Assembly (NCBI GenBank): GCA_937880835.1
Contig: CALGRN010000295.1
Coordinates: 1 to 13,847, forward strand
From: an uncultured Prevotella sp.
Lineage (GTDB): Bacteria > Bacteroidota > Bacteroidia > Bacteroidales > Bacteroidaceae
Direction of reading: 5' to 3'
DNA length: 13,847 nt
Part shown: in pieces, positions 1 through 5,654 of the stretch
Numbering within the stretch: the stretch's first letter is position 1
Layout of the letters: the number at the start of each line of letters is the position of its first letter
Notes under the pieces: generated by a model
What the model saw: only the letters and a program-made list of their open reading frames with translations
What the model was told of the DNA's origin: nothing
Database searches by the model: none
Made by a program: the position numbers and the translations under genes

Positions 1-1560
1 GTGTACGGTTTGTCCCGGTCTGTATATACTGCGGTCTGTGAATACGTTTGTTCTGAAACCGTCTCTCTCGTTGCTTGGATATGAGTAGTAACCGTTATAT
101 TCAAATTCGGGTAAACATTTGTCTTTTTCAGTCCATGCATATATATAATCGGGCGAATAGTCAGCATACGTGAAAAAGGCTTCGCCCTTGTCATCGGTTT
201 TTATAGTTGTTGTCTTATCCTGTTTTCCCTGTCTTCCGTCGGTCTTTATGCGCAGGTTTGCTCCCGGTATAGGCTGTCCCGTCGTGGCGTTAAGCACCGC
301 AAAGCGTATGTTTTTGTTGGGAAGAGCTTCGCTTACGACGTATAAGTCGCTCACGTACAACAGACTTCTCTTCGTGCCTGTTTGTATGTCGTCCGACGAA
401 AATTCAACAAGATATACGCCGATGGGCAGTTTTTCTATCTCGAAAGAGTCTGTAACGATTTTATATTCCGGCAGTCCTGAGTAGTGTTTTGTCTGCGAAA
501 GATTGTCAAGACGTTGTAAGTACGGTTTCAGTTTCACATAATCGGCGTTGCTGTCCAAGTCGTATTTCTTGTCGGCAGTTATTTTCACGAGCGACACATT
601 CATCTTTATGTCTTTCACGTTTCTTATGCCATTGATGTTTATGACAATCTTTTTGTCGGGCTGCACAACATCTTTTTTCACATATACAACGAATTGCGGA
701 TTTGTAAGTTCCGAATATTTATTGCGCAGCAAATCCATTCTTTTCCACTCGCCCCATTTGTTCAGTGCATAGTTTATGTATTTTACTTTCTCTTCTGCCG
801 AAGCTATTGTGTTCTCAGACATTGTATTTAATCTTTCGATAGCTATTTCTCCTGCCGTAAGCAGGTCGCCGTATTCCTTTGAAAGTGAGTCCAATGATGT
901 GAGATACCTGTTTATTTCCGCCTTAGTATTGAAATTCCTGTTGCCTTTTTTCAGCATTTCGAGCGCGCAGATGCATGCTGCATCGCGGTTGTTTGCGCTT
1001 TTGTAGTAGTCGTGCAGCGTCTTGTAGTCGCCCACCTCCATGCCAATCACGTGCAGAAGGTCGTTGTTGAATATCCTGCTGTCAGTGCCGTCTGCCACCA
1101 ACGGAGCATATTCCGATGCCTTATACTTAGCGAGCAACTTAGGATTTTTCATTGCCTTCGCTGCATATTCGCGGCTTTCTGCCTCGTACTTCTTGTCATC
1201 GTATAATAAACTTTTGTATAAGTTGGATATCGCAACTTGATATATTGCAGCCAGAATGGGGTTAGATTTTGCCGCCTTTTCTTCCTTTTCGAGCAGCCTT
1301 TCTATTTCGCTGTCTATCGAGTCTGGCGATACTGAAATGTTTAGCGATGCCATCGACAGTTCTGCTGCAAGCATGTTGCCATACGATTTTTCTGCTGCCG
1401 CCTTGCTTGTTATCTGTTTCAGCAGTTTCATCTGCGTTTGCGGAAGGTCTTTCTGTTTTGCTTCGTTTACTTGTTTCCAAAGAGTTTTATATCCGTCAGC
1501 GTAAGTAACGGAGGGTATAAACATAAAAAATACTATGAGCGACAAATATATTTTTTTCAT
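1..1560 (-). CDS. Alpha-2-macroglobulin family protein, N-terminal part (cut by window edge)
   Basis: The reverse strand is open from an ATG at 1560-1558 to the window edge without a stop, giving 520 residues in frame; the C-terminal part lies outside. Residues 1-21 form a Sec signal peptide (KK, hydrophobic core, predicted cut after TYA) with no lipobox cysteine. Residues about 22-280 are mostly charged and helical. From about 287 there are beta-rich segments resembling macroglobulin domains. Residues about 419-470 look like a carboxypeptidase-regulatory-like beta-sandwich (NATTGQPIPGA, then TDDKGEAFF). The visible protein ends in TDRSIYRPGQTVH at 508-520, the hallmark start of the MG2 domain of alpha-2-macroglobulins. 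Family members are large envelope or periplasmic proteins thought to trap foreign proteases. Whether the thioester motif (CxEQ) is present cannot be seen. A full Bacteroidota-type promoter lies at 1596-1626. The family call is firm; function is inferred from the family. Confidence 0.88.
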   Translation of the reverse strand, partial: MKKIYLSLIVFFMFIPSVTYADGYKTLWKQVNEAKQKDLPQTQMKLLKQITSKAAAEKSYGNMLAAELSMASLNISVSPDSIDSEIERLLEKEEKAAKSNPILAAIYQVAISNLYKSLLYDDKKYEAESREYAAKAMKNPKLLAKYKASEYAPLVADGTDSRIFNNDLLHVIGMEVGDYKTLHDYYKSANNRDAACICALEMLKKGNRNFNTKAEINRYLTSLDSLSKEYGDLLTAGEIAIERLNTMSENTIASAEEKVKYINYALNKWGEWKRMDLLRNKYSELTNPQFVVYVKKDVVQPDKKIVININGIRNVKDIKMNVSLVKITADKKYDLDSNADYVKLKPYLQRLDNLSQTKHYSGLPEYKIVTDSFEIEKLPIGVYLVEFSSDDIQTGTKRSLLYVSDLYVVSEALPNKNIRFAVLNATTGQPIPGANLRIKTDGRQGKQDKTTTIKTDDKGEAFFTYADYSPDYIYAWTEKDKCLPEFEYNGYYSYPSNERDGFRTNVFTDRSIYRPGQTVH

Positions 1561-1595
1561 ATTCGGATATGTTTTCTTAATAAATACAGTTCTTG

Positions 1596-1626
1596 CAAAG
1601 GTAAGTATTTTATGTCATTAATCAAA
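1596..1626 (-). promoter_or_regulatory. Promoter of the alpha-2-macroglobulin gene
   Basis: Read on the minus strand, TTTG (1626-1623) is followed after exactly 19 nt by TACCTTTG (1603-1596). This matches the Bacteroidota primary-sigma consensus TTTG-N19-21-TAnnTTTG. The predicted start would leave a leader of about 30 nt before the ATG at 1560. Confidence 0.8.
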
Positions 1627-1886
1627 GTGAATTTAACATTTTTACCACATTTTATATACAATGCTTATGCAAATGCTGCGCTTCACGCTTTAACACTTTG
1701 TAAATACGCAGATTAGGACAATGTTTGGCAGCCTCTCGCCGTTTGTTTATGAAACTCCTGTTTATGTGAAAACAATCATGCCGACAACGTTTATATAATG
1801 ATGTTTCTGTTTCTGTGAGATATCTTTTTCATAAAGAAGAAAGGCGATATTACAATATATTGACAGCCAATGTGTTACAATCAGTG
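1627..1886. other. Intergenic stretch with no recognised feature
   Basis: Between the macroglobulin promoter and the mosaic repeat there is no ORF with a family signature on either strand, no tRNA and no convincing hairpin. It may be upstream regulatory DNA or the decayed remains of a gene. Confidence 0.5.
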
Positions 1887-1975
1887 TTTCAAAAGTTATT
1901 GTTTTGCACTCTAAAAGGATAACTTTCAGGACTCAAAAGGATAACTTTCGCAGTGCAAAACAATAGCTTTTGAAA
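1887..1975. repeat. Mosaic intergenic repeat: 24-nt inverted arms around two direct repeats
   Basis: The outer arms 1887-1910 and 1952-1975 are inverted repeats matching at 23 of 24 positions; the only difference is T versus C at arm position 10. The intervening 41 nt hold two exact copies of AAAAGGATAACTTTC (1913-1927 and 1935-1949), 22 nt apart. All four parts carry the same core, AAAGYTATYSTTTT in one orientation or its complement: the arms have the TG variant (TATTGTTTT) and the internal copies have the CC variant (TATCCTTTT). A related copy lies at 13806-13847. This looks like a dispersed, non-coding, REP-like family. Its role is unknown; no ORF crosses it convincingly. Confidence 0.8.
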
Positions 1976-2045
1976 TGCGGTTTATAGTCTGCTTGTATGA
2001 AAACTTACGAATGCTGCTTTTTAAAGGCGATGAGCATAACAGAAT

Positions 2046-2086
2046 AAAAAGGCATAATAGCCGTTGATTATAAAGCGGCTATTATG
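2046..2086 (-). terminator. Hairpin, probable minus-strand terminator
   Basis: CATAATAGCCG (2053-2063) pairs perfectly with CGGCTATTATG (2076-2086), an 11-bp stem with a 12-nt loop. Read on the minus strand the stem is followed by CC and then TTTTTATTCT, as in an intrinsic terminator. It lies downstream of the stronger hairpin at 2165-2204, so it is either a backup terminator or ends a separate short transcript. Confidence 0.5.
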
Positions 2087-2164
2087 TTTGTGGTAATGTC
2101 TTTCTTTTGTTTTTAATTGCGAAAAGAACAAGTTAACATTCTGCCTGTCGTTTCATTTGAACAG

Positions 2165-2204
2165 CAAAAAGGCATGACAGGAATAAACCTGCCATGCCTT
2201 TTTG
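2165..2204. terminator. Intrinsic terminator downstream of the glycine-zipper lipoprotein gene (bidirectional)
   Basis: CAAAAAGGCATG (2165-2176) pairs over 12 bp with CATGCCTTTTTG (2193-2204). The stem extends inward past one A-C mismatch through CAGG/CCTG, with an AATAAA loop. A T-tract follows the stem on both strands, so it can work in either direction. It lies about 67 nt beyond the lipoprotein stop codon. Confidence 0.8.
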
Positions 2205-2270
2205 TTGTTAAAATGATTGTAGCAATTATCTATGGAAGTGGAATTTATATGTTTTCTGCCGAAGGTAGTA

Positions 2271-3116
2271 TTACTGCTGAACTTTCTTTACAGTGCGAAT
2301 GTCGAACTCGGTGACTTTTGATATAGCTTTATCGCCTTGCAATACTGACAGACAGAAACGCGCATTGCCATCTTTAAGTCGTTTTCCTGCCTTTACCATT
2401 GCAGTATATCTTATCTTATCACCAGGCAAAATGTTTTCCACGTGTATGCTCGGCGAAATGTATATGTTTTTGTTTCCGCTTGCTTCCACTACCAAAGGCT
2501 GTATGTCAAGCAACGGTTTGTCGGAACAGTTCACTATCTCGAATATCACCTTGCAAATCTCTCCGCGATTCAGATTGCCGTCTTGATTGTCATCAACGAA
2601 GCGCGCATTGCGTATCTCAATCATCGGATTGAATCTGTAATTTGCAGCAAGCTCATCGACACTTGATGATGCCGGCAAGTTAACAGTAGGCTCTGTGGCA
2701 GAGTAATTGCCCGTATAGTCATTTCCGTTGAAGTCGTATATACGGTCGTCTCCGCTGTTTGTTGCGTCAAATCCGCTTTCATCTTCCGGAGTTTTCATAC
2801 CTCCGTACATGTCATCTTTATAGGTATAGCCCTGCTCGCGGGCTTTTCTCTGCTGCACTCTCTCGTAATGTTCGTGTACTTCTTCATCAGCTTTCTGATC
2901 AGCTTTCGCCCCGATTGCCCCGCCGATAGCTGCACCTCCCGCCATACCAATAACAGTACCGAAGTCTGAACCGCGTGGTCCTCCGCTTATTCCGCCAATC
3001 GCCGAGCCGAGAATAGAACCAAGTGTAGCACCCATATATGCTCCTTCGCCGGAATATGTTCCGCATCCTGAAAAAATAAGAATGGAGCAAACCGATATGA
3101 CAATAACTTTTCTCAT
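2271..3116 (-). CDS. Glycine-zipper lipoprotein with an EF-hand-like loop
   Basis: The product is 281 residues. Residues 1-17 are a lipoprotein signal peptide ending FSG-C18; F at -3 is slightly unusual. Residues 26-70 are a glycine zipper with GxxxG-type spacing (GATLGSILGSAIGG, GGAAIGGAIGA), as in envelope proteins that insert into or oligomerise at membranes. A charged, probably coiled helix follows (72-95), then a low-complexity acidic linker (100-150). The C-terminal beta domain (about 163-275) begins near NARFVDDNQDGNLNRGE. Residues 175-186 fit the EF-hand/dockerin calcium-loop pattern: D1, N3, D5, G6, L8, E12. This part resembles CARDB-like beta-sandwich modules; that is inference from residue pattern only. 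The gene is divergent from the aquaporin. Function is unknown; an outer-membrane structural or scaffold role is plausible. Confidence 0.85.
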   Translation of the reverse strand: MRKVIVISVCSILIFSGCGTYSGEGAYMGATLGSILGSAIGGISGGPRGSDFGTVIGMAGGAAIGGAIGAKADQKADEEVHEHYERVQQRKAREQGYTYKDDMYGGMKTPEDESGFDATNSGDDRIYDFNGNDYTGNYSATEPTVNLPASSSVDELAANYRFNPMIEIRNARFVDDNQDGNLNRGEICKVIFEIVNCSDKPLLDIQPLVVEASGNKNIYISPSIHVENILPGDKIRYTAMVKAGKRLKDGNARFCLSVLQGDKAISKVTEFDIRTVKKVQQ

Positions 3117-3144
3117 ATTTCTGTCTTTTTTATTTTATACCGCA

Positions 3145-3152
3145 CAAAGTTA
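3145..3152 (-). promoter_or_regulatory. Candidate -7 box of the lipoprotein gene
   Basis: TAACTTTG on the minus strand matches TAnnTTTG, 28 nt upstream of the ATG. No clean TTTG sits 19-21 nt upstream (GTTA is there instead), so promoter strength or dependence on an activator is uncertain. Confidence 0.5.
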
Positions 3153-3180
3153 TATAAAATTATATATTAGATAACTCCTT

Positions 3181-3213
3181 TTTCCCTAATTATATATAGG
3201 GAAATCCCTAATT
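3181..3213. promoter_or_regulatory. TCCCTA dyad and direct repeat in the divergent spacer (possible operator)
   Basis: TTTCCCTA (3181-3188) and TAGGGAAA (3197-3204) form a perfect 8-bp inverted repeat with an 8-nt A/T spacer. TCCCTAATT occurs at 3183-3191 and again at 3205-3213, 22 nt apart, about two helical turns. It lies about 30-60 nt upstream of the lipoprotein -7 box and about 155 nt upstream of the aquaporin start. No T-tract follows, so a protein-binding site is likelier than a terminator. The binding factor is unknown. Confidence 0.45.
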
Positions 3214-3367
3214 TCTACCATTTCAGACATTCGTAATATAAATGTTATTATTACAAATGCTTGTGTTTTAGCAATTATTTGCTTTTTCTTTGTCTTTTCT
3301 GAAATAATATTCAAAAAGATACGTTATTATAAAAATAAACCAACTTTTTTAATATAAAATTATTAAG

Positions 3368-4048
3368 ATGAAAAAGTATTTAGCAGAAATGATTGGTACT
3401 ATGGTGCTGGTCTTTATAGGTTGCGGTAGTGCAATCTTCAATGGCGGCTGCGGAACGGCAGCTCAGGTGTTAATGGTATCTGTTGCTTTCGGCGTTTCAG
3501 TCGTTGCAATGGCTTACACGATAGGCGGTATTTCAGGATGTCATATCAATCCTGCCATAACTCTCGGCGTTTTTCTGAGCGGAAGAATGAACGGCAAAGA
3601 TGCTGCGATGTACATGATTTTTCAGGTGATAGGAGGATTCATAGGTTCTGCTTTGCTTTTCCTTATAACCTCAGGAATAGATACTGAGGGCTGGGCAACG
3701 CTCACCGGAGCTAATGCTTGTCAGGTTGGTATCTCGCAAGTTACAGGACTTATCGCGGAAATAATATTCACCTGCATATTTGTTCTGGTTGTTCTCGGAA
3801 CGACAGACGCTAAAAAAGGCGCAGGCAATTTCGCAGGTCTTGCCATCGGTTTTACGCTTATGATAGTTCATATAGTTCTCATCCCGCTCACAGGAACATC
3901 TGTGAATCCGGCGCGTTCAATAGCTCCTGCGGTGTTCAATGGCGGTCAAGCAATTACAGATCTTTGGATTTTCATCATCGGTCCGCTTGTAGGAGCAGCC
4001 ATTGCAGCTTGCATTTGGAAAGTCATAGGAGCTGATGAGAGTAAGTAA
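3368..4048 (+). CDS. aqpZ: Aquaporin, AqpZ-like water channel
   Basis: This is a 226-residue major intrinsic protein with six membrane segments and both NPA signature loops: HINPA (NPA 61-63) and SVNPARS (NPA 180-182). The selectivity-filter residues of E. coli AqpZ are matched by position: F41 in VAFGV, H168 in IVHIVLIP, T177 in TGTSVNPAR and R183. This points to a water-selective channel rather than a glycerol facilitator; the length also suits the aquaporin branch. It would allow rapid water flow across the inner membrane. It appears to be transcribed alone, with a strong terminator at 4128-4186. No clean TAnnTTTG promoter was found upstream, so transcription may rely on a variant promoter or on the nearby dyad. 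The family call is certain; the symbol rests on the filter residues. Confidence 0.95.
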   Translation: MKKYLAEMIGTMVLVFIGCGSAIFNGGCGTAAQVLMVSVAFGVSVVAMAYTIGGISGCHINPAITLGVFLSGRMNGKDAAMYMIFQVIGGFIGSALLFLITSGIDTEGWATLTGANACQVGISQVTGLIAEIIFTCIFVLVVLGTTDAKKGAGNFAGLAIGFTLMIVHIVLIPLTGTSVNPARSIAPAVFNGGQAITDLWIFIIGPLVGAAIAACIWKVIGADESK

Positions 4049-4127
4049 AAATAAAGGATATAATGTGATGATGTTTGGTGTTCTTTTGTGATTATTGTCG
4101 TATGGCAATAGCGCAAATGAATGATGG

Positions 4128-4186
4128 CAGTCTCTTTCATTTATAAGGTGTTGATAAAAACGCCGAATGAAAGAGACTGTTTTTTT
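4128..4186 (+). terminator. Intrinsic terminator of the aquaporin gene
   Basis: CAGTCTCTTTCATT (4128-4141) pairs perfectly over 14 bp with AATGAAAGAGACTG (4166-4179) and is followed by seven T. The 24-nt loop can form a small inner hairpin (GGTGTT/AACGCC). Confidence 0.9.
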
Positions 4187-4221
4187 GTTTCAACAGAAAG
4201 AGAATAGATTTTGTGTATCGC

Positions 4222-4253
4222 AAAAGAAAATGCTCGAAGAACTATAAGCATTT
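4222..4253 (-). terminator. Weak candidate terminator of the START-like gene
   Basis: AAATGCT (4228-4234) and AGCATTT (4247-4253) form a 7-bp stem. Read on the minus strand it is followed by TTTTCTTTTG. It lies about 90 nt past the stop codon at 4345. The stem is short and A/T-rich. Confidence 0.3.
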
Positions 4254-4344
4254 AGTGTGTGAGATAAAAATGCAGATTTTCATTTGGAAAAAAGTCCTTT
4301 TGCCAAACTGTACAGTTGAAATAAAGCTGTAATGTGTTTAAATA

Positions 4345-4743
4345 TCACAATCCGGTATTGGTATGCAATCTTTCAAGATTTTGCTCCCACAGCGATAATA
4401 TGCTGTCTTTCTCATCATCATAAGCAAAATCCGTAATGTGCAACATATAATCATCGGTCAGTTCGTTTTTCTCCATGCGCAACTCTATGAATGTGTCTTC
4501 GCTTTCATCTTCTTCCCAACAGAAACGAAAAGACATGTTTTTTACGCTCTCAACCACAAACGCTGTGCGTATTTCATGATGTTTCCAAACATCTCCCCAA
4601 GTGAAAACGAGTCTGTCTCCTTGCTCTTCCACCTCATCGGCAATCCATTTTTTTAGTCCTCCGGCAGTACTTATGAGAGTCCATATTATATTTTTTGAAT
4701 TGGACATAAGCTCTCTTTCAATACTTATTCGTTTCTTTTTCAT
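4345..4743 (-). CDS. START_2/SRPBCC-like small cytoplasmic protein
   Basis: The product is 132 residues starting MKKKRISIERELMSNS. An upstream in-frame ATG at 4839 exists, but it would place the start before the promoter-like box at 4780-4787, and the extra residues look like untranslated DNA; AGAGAGG just before 4743 serves as a ribosome-binding site. The pattern fits the START-like family common in Bacteroidota: an N-terminal strand, SNSKNIIWTLISTAGGLKKWIADEV (14-38), a WG-turn strand pair (49-50), FRFCWEEDESEDTFIELRM (72-90), ELTDDYMLHITDFA (94-107) and a C-terminal helix SLWEQNLERL. SRPBCC folds form a hydrophobic ligand pocket, but the ligand here is unknown. The gene is divergent from the tRNA. 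The family call is good; function is not assigned. Confidence 0.85.
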   Translation of the reverse strand: MKKKRISIERELMSNSKNIIWTLISTAGGLKKWIADEVEEQGDRLVFTWGDVWKHHEIRTAFVVESVKNMSFRFCWEEDESEDTFIELRMEKNELTDDYMLHITDFAYDDEKDSILSLWEQNLERLHTNTGL

Positions 4744-4779
4744 AACCTCTCTGTAATAAAGTAAGAATGTATAATGGCG

Positions 4780-4787
4780 CAAAAATA
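4780..4787 (-). promoter_or_regulatory. -7 box of the START-like gene
   Basis: TATTTTTG on the minus strand matches TAnnTTTG, 36 nt upstream of the chosen ATG at 4743. The -33 region is T-rich but lacks an exact TTTG at normal spacing. Confidence 0.5.
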
Positions 4788-4826
4788 CGAAAATTCTCTG
4801 AGAAACTGATAAAAAGCAAAAATAAT

Positions 4827-4858
4827 TTTGCAAATTCAAAAAGTTTATATTACCTTTG
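4827..4858 (+). promoter_or_regulatory. Promoter of the tRNA gene
   Basis: TTTG (4827-4830), 20 nt, then TACCTTTG (4851-4858). This is a full Bacteroidota-type promoter, 22 nt upstream of the first tRNA base. Confidence 0.8.
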
Positions 4859-4880
4859 CACCCGCAAAAAATAACATTGC

Positions 4881-4954
4881 GGCGGGATAGCTCAGCTGGT
4901 TAGAGCGTCGGATTCATAATCCGGAGGTCGTGGGTTCGGGTCCCACTCCCGCTA
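4881..4954 (+). tRNA. tRNA with CAT anticodon, probably elongator tRNA-Met
   Basis: This is a complete 74-nt cloverleaf. The acceptor stem is GGCGGGA/TCCCGCT with a G1-T72 wobble. The D arm is GCTC-AGCTGGTTA-GAGC. The anticodon arm is TCGGA-TTCATAA-TCCGG, with CAT at positions 34-36. The variable loop is AGGTC and the T arm is GTGGG-TTCGGGT-CCCAC; the discriminator base is A. CCA is not encoded. The anticodon stem lacks the three G-C pairs of initiator tRNA, so it is not tRNA-fMet. A lysidine-modified tRNA-Ile2 also has a CAT gene anticodon and cannot be fully excluded. Odd point: T-loop position 58 is G, where nearly all tRNAs have A. Confidence 0.93.
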
Positions 4955-4975
4955 CAAAGGAGAGATATTATACAT

Positions 4976-5007
4976 AAATGAATTACGAGATTGTTCGCAA
5001 TTCATTT
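4976..5007 (+). terminator. Hairpin downstream of the tRNA, probable terminator
   Basis: AAATGAATT (4976-4984) pairs with AATTCATTT (4999-5007). CGA/TCG pairs continue inward past one mismatch, with a 6-nt loop. The following T-tract is broken (ATTTCGTTTATAG), so strength is uncertain. Confidence 0.5.
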
Positions 5008-5150
5008 ATTTCGTTTATAGCCCAAGTTGAACTTTTAATGAACTTTCTGAGTGCAAAGTTACATCGTGCAATCTGGTGACTTTCGAGCTTACGCTTTCAT
5101 AACTTAGAAGATTTTATATCAAACTTATCCGGCAATGAGTAGATGTTTTT

Positions 5151-5654
5151 TCATAAAGGCATATTTATTACTTCTCTTTCAATGTGCTCTAATGTTGGTT
5201 TCAATAAACCATAGTCATGCAATACATTTGACGGAGAATTATACCTCCGTGTTGTACCATTAGGTGTATCTGTATGTGCAGCTTTGTTTCGATCTTGCGA
5301 GTAAATATATGTTATACTTTTTAAGTACTGGAACTCGGAGTCTGTAAGTGCGTACAAAATATTTTCTAAATTGTTTATTCCTAAGACACTACAGAAGAGA
5401 TTAAAAAGATTAGTTTCATAATTGAATCCATTATTTCTCTTTATGATCTGCTTTATTTTATCTTTGCAGCTATTATCAATAATATGTTCATCAATATAGT
5501 TATAGAGCATATCATCTATACTGGTTTCTATCCATCCGCATAATTCCAATACAGCCAATTTCGAATATAATATAGACATTTGTATATCTTTACACGAAGA
5601 ATACTCTTTATCTAATTTACTCAAAGTATTAGCTATACTTATATAATCTATCAT
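5151..5654 (-). CDS. HEPN-type putative ribonuclease, partner of the DUF262 protein
   Basis: This is a 167-residue, mainly helical protein. The segment SQDRNKAAHTDT carries R122-N123-x3-H127, the RN-x3-H (Rx4-6H) catalytic signature of HEPN ribonucleases, in the expected place before the last helix. Residues about 28-55 and 66-115 form the other helices (SKLAVLELCGWIETSIDDML). The N-terminal region resembles small HEPN proteins of the RiboL-PSP and MAE_28990 type, which often occur beside DUF262 genes in defence loci; this assignment is from motif and context only. Its ATG overlaps the DUF262 stop codon (ATGA at 5654-5651), which implies translational coupling and a functional pair. No clear terminator follows. 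It is much more A+T-rich than the flanking envelope genes, suggesting acquisition. It could be the toxin of a toxin-antitoxin pair or the effector of an abortive defence system. HEPN fold likely; activity unproven. Confidence 0.75.
   Translation of the reverse strand: MIDYISIANTLSKLDKEYSSCKDIQMSILYSKLAVLELCGWIETSIDDMLYNYIDEHIIDNSCKDKIKQIIKRNNGFNYETNLFNLFCSVLGINNLENILYALTDSEFQYLKSITYIYSQDRNKAAHTDTPNGTTRRYNSPSNVLHDYGLLKPTLEHIEREVINMPL

Noticed and set aside
1913..1949. CRISPR array
   Set aside because: Only two 15-nt direct copies 22 nt apart, with inverted arms and no spacers or cas genes; it is a palindromic repeat, not CRISPR.
2117..2314. 65-residue plus-strand ORF over the lipoprotein terminator
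   Set aside because: It passes through a strong terminator hairpin and into the end of the lipoprotein gene, and has no recognisable content.
4743..4839. N-terminal extension of the START-like protein from the ATG at 4839
   Set aside because: It would start upstream of the -7 box at 4780-4787, the residues are unlike the family start, and a better ribosome-binding site precedes 4743.
5054..5061. TAACTTTG on the minus strand as a promoter downstream of the HEPN gene
   Set aside because: No TTTG at -33 and nothing but the antisense of the tRNA region lies downstream.
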